DNA of 64,000 nt from NCBI GenBank assembly GCA_932521025.1, contig OW051473.1:3286001-3350000 (forward strand). Direction: 5' to 3'. Made by a program: the position numbers and the translations under genes. Below are positions 57,566 to 64,000 of the stretch, one piece after another. The stretch's first letter is position 1. Each line of letters begins with the position of its first letter. The stretch is from Oscheius onirici (Eukaryota; Nematoda; Chromadorea; Rhabditida; Rhabditidae). The notes under the pieces are model-generated. The model did not search any database, had not been told where the DNA came from, and worked only from the letters and a program-made list of their open reading frames with translations.

Positions 57566-58066
57566 TATCTGAAAAGTATCCGACAGTCAGCGGTGTTTTG
57601 GGATCAAGAGCGGATCAAGAACAGGTTGTCTGGTCGAGTAAATACAAATCTCATCGTTCAAATGGCCGGTTGTAAATCAAAATGTTGCAACAACTCTGTA
57701 AAAAAGTGTTGGGCAAGTGGTTGAACACCAGCGATTGTTTAGGCGAACACGTCGTCTGTGGTGTTCAATGCGGCCGAGATAGACAGGTTCTCACGGCGTT
57801 ATGATCACGGCGGATTTTGCTTTTCAATAGCTCTAATACTGATAAAAAGATTAAAAATGTGTATTTCTGGGTACTGTAGACGACTGGTTTCTGATCAGAC
57901 TTTTCTTTTTATCTAGCAAGACTCATAGATTACGAATGCACCACAATGTTTCTCGCTTGCAATCAGACTTCTTGTCACTGTTGCGTGTGCCACTTCACAT
58001 ATCATTACTAGCCGTACCGCCCCTAGGTACAAGTATCGCCAGCTTATCAGAGCCTGATCTGTTATA
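57566..58066. other. Divergent intergenic region
   Basis: About 500 bp between the SLC17 start and the neuropeptide start, holding the promoters of both. No gene is supported. Confidence 0.5.
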
Positions 58067-58499
58067 ATGAAGTTTGTCGTGACCATTTCAGCTATTTTTG
58101 TATTGATGAGGTTAGCATTATTTAAACTTCATATTTCCATTTTTAGGGTTGAAGCTGATTCAATTGCAGATTCCTATCTGGAGTTTAGGCCAGTTTTGAA
58201 ACGAGCCCAAATGCAGCCATTTGGTGGAGGACGTAACTGCTTTTTCAGGTAAGTTAAGTTAGAATTCCCTCACACAACATTTGTTAATGGGACCTACATT
58301 ATTCGTTATTAGTTTTTTTTGTTCTAATTACTCTAGGAAACACATGAGTAACGTCCAAGATGAGCAATTCACATTACTTCACATCCGGTGTACTTGTGTT
58401 TCCAGTCCGATCAACTGCATTATTCCTCATAACATTGATGTCCTTCGCCGTATGATGGATCGCGGAGTTGTATACAAACGAGGATTATCGTACTCATAA
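58067..58499 (+). CDS. Allatostatin-C / somatostatin-like neuropeptide precursor
   Basis: Three exons encode about 79 residues. The signal peptide is MKFVVTISAIFVLMRVEADS. A dibasic site (PVLKR) then releases AQMQPFGGGRNCFFSPINC plus a short C-terminal extension before RR. A further KR precedes GLSYS. The sequence NCFFSPINC has two cysteines six residues apart with FFSPI between them, which is the allatostatin-C disulphide-loop pattern (aromatic-Phe-x-Pro-Ile in arthropods). The second intron (58249-58405) cuts inside the loop, between FF and SPINC. Allatostatin-C peptides act on somatostatin-like receptors. The C-terminal extension after the second Cys is longer than in insects. Exon junctions are in phase. 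The ATG lies 53 nt after a TTAG/CTAG-poor leader, and AATAAA is at 58512. Another possible reading frame at 58516-58683 has no supported junction. Confidence 0.82.
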
Positions 58500-58810
58500 A
58501 ATCATCGTCAGTAATAAACTTCATTTGTTGAAAAACATGTTGAACATGGACAAATCCCGATCACCGTATGACGTCACTGGCTATTATCGCTGTGGAGTGT
58601 ATAAAGATCCCGAATTGAGACTACCAGTGTTCTGCTTGTACTACAGAAGGAAGAAGGTTGAGATCAAAATGATAAGTGCATAAGCTTTGCTTCGCATTTG
58701 GTAGGAGAATCCAGTTCGCTAACTTCTTCAATCAAGTCAGACAGCGCTGTACTTGGTCGAGTCGAGGGCTCTCCGCTACTGCTTCAAATTAATCACACAA
58801 TGTGAAAAAA

Positions 58811-60894
58811 CTAAATGACAAACGTTGTTCGATCGAGATGGTTGAAAGCACGACGAGTGGGGTGTGAAGGCGAGTTGCATGCTGAAGGACACTGAACTAC
58901 TATGGTTGGAGGACAAAGCAACGCAGTCTCCTAAAAATTGAAATATATTAATACGGAGTCAATCTTACCTCTGAGCTTTTACAATTAGTTTTTGGATATG
59001 GATGAGCAGTAGGTAGTGGGCTTGAAGGGTTGCTGAAAGGTGAGAGAGAAGGGGTGGGGGAAGATTCCCACGACCGGTTGTCTTCTACTTTGATCTCATT
59101 AGTATCAGAGACGCAATAAAATTCCTTCGGCTAAAGAATACACATTGCTCAGCGAACAAATATTGTGACTCACATCCAAACTTTTGGTATAATGTTCTTT
59201 CGCACTCCATACAGGGGTTTTTACAGTGTAAGTAGCATTGAAGACATCATAATCGACCACATAGTTACTAAAGCCACGTTGATATGTCACAAGCTTTCGG
59301 AATCTAAAACCCTTTGTTTTACACTAGCCTAAAAAATTACCTTTGTCCCCAGTTTATTTCACATGGCAGATAACTTGTTTTAGCCTGCACCGTCATGCCT
59401 GTAGATTCCACAATTCCCTCTAGAATCACGACAATTTCAAATTGTCCGCTGACCAGCGTGTTCGCAGTGTATTCAAACAGGGGACTGTGCTCGTTGATTA
59501 CGTGAACAATAGTGACCGGCCATATCAAAAACAGCCGATCGTCGTCCCTAAAATTGTAAATTCTATTAACACATAGTCGGACTTACACGACGCCTGTGCC
59601 CACTTTCATTTCATGTTGATGGAGTGGCTCGACCTATAAAACTCTTTACATGTCAGTTTTTGCCATCTCTTACTTCGCCTTCGAGGGTCTCCCTTTCGGA
59701 AATGAATTGCAGCCTCACATGGGCCTCCACCAAATGAGTGTTCCGCATATCACCGATTCTGCAAAGAAGACAGAGCATCCCATCTCGAAGACAGATGACC
59801 GCTTTCTCGCTGAAAATAGCATAAATTATACACACATAGTGCTGATAACCTAAATATGATAGTTTCAGCTCTTTTTTTCGCTCTGGCAAGTTTTGCGAAA
59901 ACCAATCCAACCATAAAACTTTGAATAAGAAGGCCCGTAACGGCTTGTAGACAGACAGTGAGACCCGCAAGAGGACATTCCGTAGTTATATACCTGAAGA
60001 TTATTTTGGATGGAATTATTAGGTGTCCTGCCTGTGACCATAACCAATCGTATGATGAGTTTCGACGGCAAAGAGGAAAGAAGAATAAAAAGAGTCTAGA
60101 TTGACGACACAGTGAGTTCGATTTATTGCTTTTACTCCTCCATCTGTAAGAAGATCCCCATGGACGAAGGCAATAGCATAATAGGCGGAAGCAAACGTAC
60201 TCCAGCTAATACCCTTAATGAGTTCATCCTTTCTTTGCACGTTCTTACCTCAAGGCGAAGACAATTCCGAAAATTGAGAGCATATACCTCCATTTCACGT
60301 CAATCAACGTTGTGAAAATATCCCTGAAAAGAACTCATTTCTACTATAAATGTGTGACGATATCATTACGAGACCGCTTCGTTCACGTGGATAACTGAAT
60401 ATGGTCGCTCAATTTAGAAGCTAACCACTAGATACATTGGTAAAATTGGCTCGTTTTTCTGACTGGGATAGTAAAAAGCTTCGCAACATATGTAAGTAGC
60501 AAATCTTCAAGCCTCATCACAGATCCAACTCGGATTCTAAGGATGATGTAGGCGTTAAGTTCAAAAAGGATAAAATGAAATTTGACTATTAACGTAAACC
60601 GGACAACTAAAATTGTTTGAAACGAACTAATCTAAAAACTAGAAGAAAGTAAATGTTTTACCTGAGGTACTGCCGGTCCCGCTGGGGAACATTCTTGTTG
60701 TAGACGTTGCAAATACCATTCTTGCTCACTAGTCGGCTCTTCTTTAACTTTTTCGTCGATTTCCTTGATAGTGGACTAGAGTTTCGACGTGCTGTGCTGG
60801 CCAGGGTTCGGATGCTCTCAGAAAAAGCATCTGTAACTCTCAGCTGATTTCCGACGACGGTAGTGGCGGCGCAACGGACCCTCCCCGTGGACAT
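58811..60894 (-). CDS. Inward-rectifier potassium channel (Kir/irk)
   Basis: The N-terminus begins at 60894 (MSTGRVRCAATT). It is basic (SRKSTKKLKKSRLVSKNGIC) and reaches the slide helix TTLIDVKWRYML. M1 follows, then a pore helix ending in the filter VETHHTIGYGHR (TIGYG, about 60060-60025). M2 comes next (CLQAVTGLLIQSFMVGLVFA). The cytoplasmic beta-sandwich has AVICLRDGMLCLLCRIGDMR, HLVEAHVRLQ, PVTIVHVINEHSPLF and FEIVVILEGIVESTGMTVQA, with SYLPCEINWGQRF. The last exons give a Pro/Ser-rich tail and end FNHLDRTTFVI at 58811. The filter is canonical, but the residues just before it are HH rather than QT. All exon phases agree from 60894 down. Upstream coding exons cannot be ruled out, since the frame is open for about 30 codons before this ATG. 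Confidence 0.9.
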
Positions 60895-61439
60895 GCACAG
60901 GATTATGTTAGAATTAGCAGTAACAGCTCCGCGCTTCAGAGTAGACCGCCCCGTGACGGCCAGGGTGCGAACTAGGGTTAAGCGTTGTTGGGGCGGGTAT
61001 TCATTTCAGGTCGTTTAGACGTAAAGGGGTGGATCCGCGGTCAAATAACACAAAAGTGGGAAAAGGTTAGAAACTGGACAGAGAATTCAAAACTAACTAA
61101 ATGGATCTTGTAGTCTTCCGATCAAGCCAGCCATACTTGAAATCAGATTTGAAAGGATAAGGCCAGGTTTTGGCAGCTTGGAAGTTTAGTCAATCCGAGA
61201 TTATGGGATTGAGAGACAGCCGTTGAGACAAAGACTAAGTACTCAACTCAAACAGGCCAAAGGTACAGAAGGAATTGCGTCTGCTTCCTATCAATCAGCC
61301 CACCATGCAGTGAAAAAACGAGAGCCAATTTCCTGTCTTCTCTCGTTCATTGCAATCGGTAGAGCAATCTCTAAGAGGCAAAGACTAGCTAGAAGTAACA
61401 GTTGATCCGAACTATAATCTCCAATGAATATCCTTTCAT

Positions 61440-62997
61440 TTTAATAAGCGAGACTGAGCTAGGCGCTGGAGCTGTTGAATTTTCACTAATTGACTTCCTC
61501 GTTTGCCTCTGACTACTTGAAAACGAGAAACCAACCGGCTATACTAGTCCTTCGTCCTGGTGGAGGGCTCTTATGCCCACTGATCCCATTTCCATTGAGC
61601 AATGGGGCGCTTCCTAGGCTCATCTTCCGTTTGCTGGCCAGTTTTGCTCGGTTTAGTTCGTTGTACTCTGGCACCGACAGAGTCATGGCGCTTGAAGCAC
61701 TGAAAAAGAAGAAGGTAACATAAGTTCAGTTCCGTTTTTTCTGATTTTTGGATATAATGTTTGGTTGCGAATTGAAACACCTCCTCCTGTTAAGAGCCGT
61801 GAGAATGCAAACAATATACGTTCAAGACAACTCTAATGTTTTTTTGGTGATCAGAAGAGAAGGGAGCAGACAAATTTTTTCGGGGAACGGAGAAAGAAAA
61901 AGGTTGACAGGAAAAATGGCTCTAGCCGACTTGATAATCGGAAGTGTGAAATGCAATTCATCGGGAAGGTTCTATTCAATTTATTAGCTGTCGCAAGATC
62001 GAAGAATAATAAAATTACTACTGTTTGTCCTTAAAACTTAATGCAAAAATATTTCCTCAAATGGAGGGATGTGTATAGCGGATGTCACGGGACTATATGA
62101 ACATCTGTGAAGCTGGCACCGATTTTCCTTGTCTCAACAAACGTGGGTGTGTTTTTCAGAGCCTGTGCTCTATCAAAGTGTGGACGGCTAACCAGAGGTC
62201 AGGTGTTGTAGCGAGGTTCGGCTGGACACGAAAAGTTCTGATGGATGGCAAATTTACACGGAACGGCGACTAAAGTAGCCGGACATCTTTTGGCGGCTGC
62301 TGACCAGTTCGCCCAGGACTCAATATTATTAGCATTGAATTGGTAATGAAATTGGACGGCCAATGAAGTGACCACCTATTTACCAACATGCGCTCGTAGT
62401 CTTTTATGAGTTTCTTGATCTTCAATATTAGTGCACTTCCTTCGTCAGCGAAAATGCGAACTTTAATATCCAAACGGACCAAAGATCGTAAGTAGGAATT
62501 TTTAAAGTCAAAACTCCTTACAAGATGCCCCGAGGTCATAAGCCTCCCACACCATTGGCTATTCAAAATGACAAAGTAAACACAAACAGAAAAAATTCAT
62601 ATGCTTCAAAGATCAAAATAGTCTGTAGCATCTGGGTGGAAGTTATTGGGCATCCCAGACTCTGTGATGACGTCGAGATGATCAACAACATTAGACAGAG
62701 TGTATTTGGGTTTTTTGTCTTTTCGGGACGAGAAACAAGTAAATAAGAGGTGGTCACATGGAATGAGAAGAGCACAACGCGAACAAGCTGAAGCATGATT
62801 GATAAATGCACTTTATCTCTTGTTAACAAGCTAGCTGGCCGTGGGAAATAAGAGTCTAGATGTGAAAACACAATCGTTTCCGTTTTCTCTGATCTTTAAT
62901 TCAGAGTCTGCAGACAACACAGGATGCTTTCATTGCCTAGAGCGAACGGCGGAAATGGTCTCTCTTCATTATTGGGCGTCGAAAGTCGGAAGCGCAT
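61440..62997 (-). CDS. Unrecognised multi-exon gene
   Basis: Coding signal is strong, but no family is recognised. From the 5' end, 62997 opens MRFRLSTPNNEERPFPPFAL. An acceptor near 62719 opens KKPKYTLSNVVDHLDVITES, which hits a TGA near 62595. An acceptor at 62564 opens PMVWEAYDLGAS, and a GTAAGG donor joins it in phase to FRIFADEGSALILKIKKLIK and DYERML. A GTAAAT donor joins that in phase to SPFRVNLPSIRTFRVQPNLA and a stop at 62156. Alternatively, an earlier donor in that exon joins the acceptor CTTTTTCAG at about 61701 to ASSAMTLSVPEYNELNRAKL and KSPPPGRR. A 29-nt intron leads from there to a basic tail and a TGA at about 61440. The join between the second and third exons is unresolved. 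Confidence 0.4.
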
Positions 62998-62999
62998 GG

Positions 63000-64000
63000 C
63001 TCACTTTTTCTGCTCAGGCAATAGTGAAGAGCCTTCGTGGCAGTAAAACAAAAAAGTTATAAATTTCAAGAGTCTTTGTATTGAGGAGAAAATAAGTATA
63101 CTTCGCAGGGAGAAGAATAAGAAAACAATAAGAAATATACATTAAACTTTACCTAGAAGAAATTAAGATGGAACTGAATGTGTCCATTTTTCTACAACAA
63201 GTTTTTCTTATGTATATATATATATCTGGCTACTGCGTGGCGATGACTCAAACTTTCAACATAGCGTTGTTTTTCAGTGCTATTCCAAAAGGAGGCGAGA
63301 TATCATCTTTCAAATCACATCCGTTTTCTAAGAAGCAGTAACGATGAATACAGGTAATTGCTCTGATGTGACTCCTTTCTAGCAAGTTTTGTTAAAAAGA
63401 AGTCATGTCATTTCTGAGCAATTGAAAACAACTGGCCTGCCAGCTCGCGGTCTGTTCGGACTGCCCCATAGCGACGGGTGGTCGGTGGACATAAACTATC
63501 CAGAAACCTAAAATAGCATGTTAAGACGTTGAGTGAGGACAAGCCATAATATGTGTTATGGCGGCAAAAGAGAAGAAGATTAAGGGAGGAACGTGAGCGA
63601 CAACTATAACCATGTTAATTAAGCCCAATCTTTGAGCAGACAAGGATATGAGAGAACCATCTTAAAGTTCTTCTTCTGCTGCAACAAAATGCCAAGTTTG
63701 CAACAACGTCTTGAAAGGTTGTTAATCTGAAGCCGCGCCCATTAGTCCTGACTTAGGGCAAGAAACAGCGCAGTTCCTAAATAGAACATAGTGCGCCAAA
63801 ATAGAAGCGGAAAGTAAACAATTTTAGAATAATGTAATTTATGCGCATTTCCCACACTTTGAGCCTGTTTCAATGAGGTCACTTGATGAAAGTCGACGAC
63901 TTGTTATTTGTGAGGATTCGAGCAATACAGTGCCCAAATTTGGAACACGATATGAATGAATATGAGTGGACTCCGCCCATGTTCATATTAGTTTCTATTG
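63000..64000. other. Right end of the window, no firm gene
   Basis: It is mostly AT-rich non-coding sequence, with a TATATATATA run near 63213-63225. A 57-codon frame from an ATG at 63168 to a TAA at 63341 starts with hydrophobic residues (MELNVSIFLQQVFLMYIYIS) and contains a TTTTTCAG inside it. It could be a small secreted peptide or chance. No homology is recognised. Confidence 0.35.

Noticed and set aside
1-64000. Bacterial operons, CRISPR arrays, insertion sequences, rRNA
   Set aside because: No Shine-Dalgarno-led long frames, regular spacers, transposase motifs or rRNA cores were seen. All good coding signal is intron-split.

Overview
This window is from a compact eukaryotic nuclear genome, and every line of evidence points to a nematode. 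Genes are broken into many short exons by introns that are often only 37-60 nt long, with GT donors and TTTCAG or TTTTAG acceptors. Several start codons sit directly behind a TTTCAG that would suit spliced-leader trans-splicing. The gene content also fits: tandem transthyretin-like genes, a thaumatin-like gene, a DUF1248-type acetyltransferase, a C-type lectin and a solitary ionotropic-type receptor. I cannot name the genus. I saw no bacterial genes, CRISPR array, rRNA or convincing tRNA. Most genes below were rebuilt by hand from exon frames and splice sites, so terminal exons are less certain than cores.

Layout, left to right. 1-2165 (-): F-box/LRR ubiquitin-ligase subunit running off the left edge. 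2.5-7.8 kb: a small hypothetical gene and scattered candidate exons. 7.8-15.9 kb (+): two neuronal GPCR genes, a sex-peptide/myosuppressin-type receptor and a D2-like dopamine receptor. 16.7-18.9 kb (+): a secreted Cys-rich then Pro/Ser/Thr-rich protein. 19.1-23.7 kb (-): a MET-like Sema receptor tyrosine kinase. 26.7-27.5 kb (-): an LDLR class A protein. 29.2-30.7 kb (-): an unrecognised gene. 31.9-33.6 kb (+): a divergent PBC (PBX-like) homeodomain factor whose homeodomain lacks the three-residue TALE loop. 34.6-37.1 kb (-): a Pointed-ETS factor of the SPDEF/ets-4 type. 39.4-40.7 kb (-): two transthyretin-like genes. 40.9-43.2 kb (-): an ionotropic glutamate-type receptor.

44.2-47.9 kb (+): a ZnT1-like zinc exporter, followed about 226 bp later by a Death plus TIR/SEFIR adaptor, possibly one operon. 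48.7-51.1 kb (+): an LRR transmembrane protein. 51.5-57.6 kb: thaumatin-like, tandem GNAT, C-type lectin, helical secreted protein and SLC17 transporter, with two tail-to-tail pairs only 10 and 18 bp apart. 58.1-58.5 kb (+): a small prepropeptide carrying an allatostatin-C/somatostatin-type disulphide motif. 58.8-60.9 kb (-): an inward-rectifier K+ channel. 61.4-63.0 kb (-): an unrecognised multi-exon gene.

The window is functionally mixed. Two themes recur. One is neuronal signalling: two GPCRs, a neuropeptide, a Kir channel, an ionotropic receptor and an SLC17 carrier. The other is secreted or innate-immunity-type proteins: thaumatin, lectin, transthyretin-like proteins and a Death-SEFIR adaptor.
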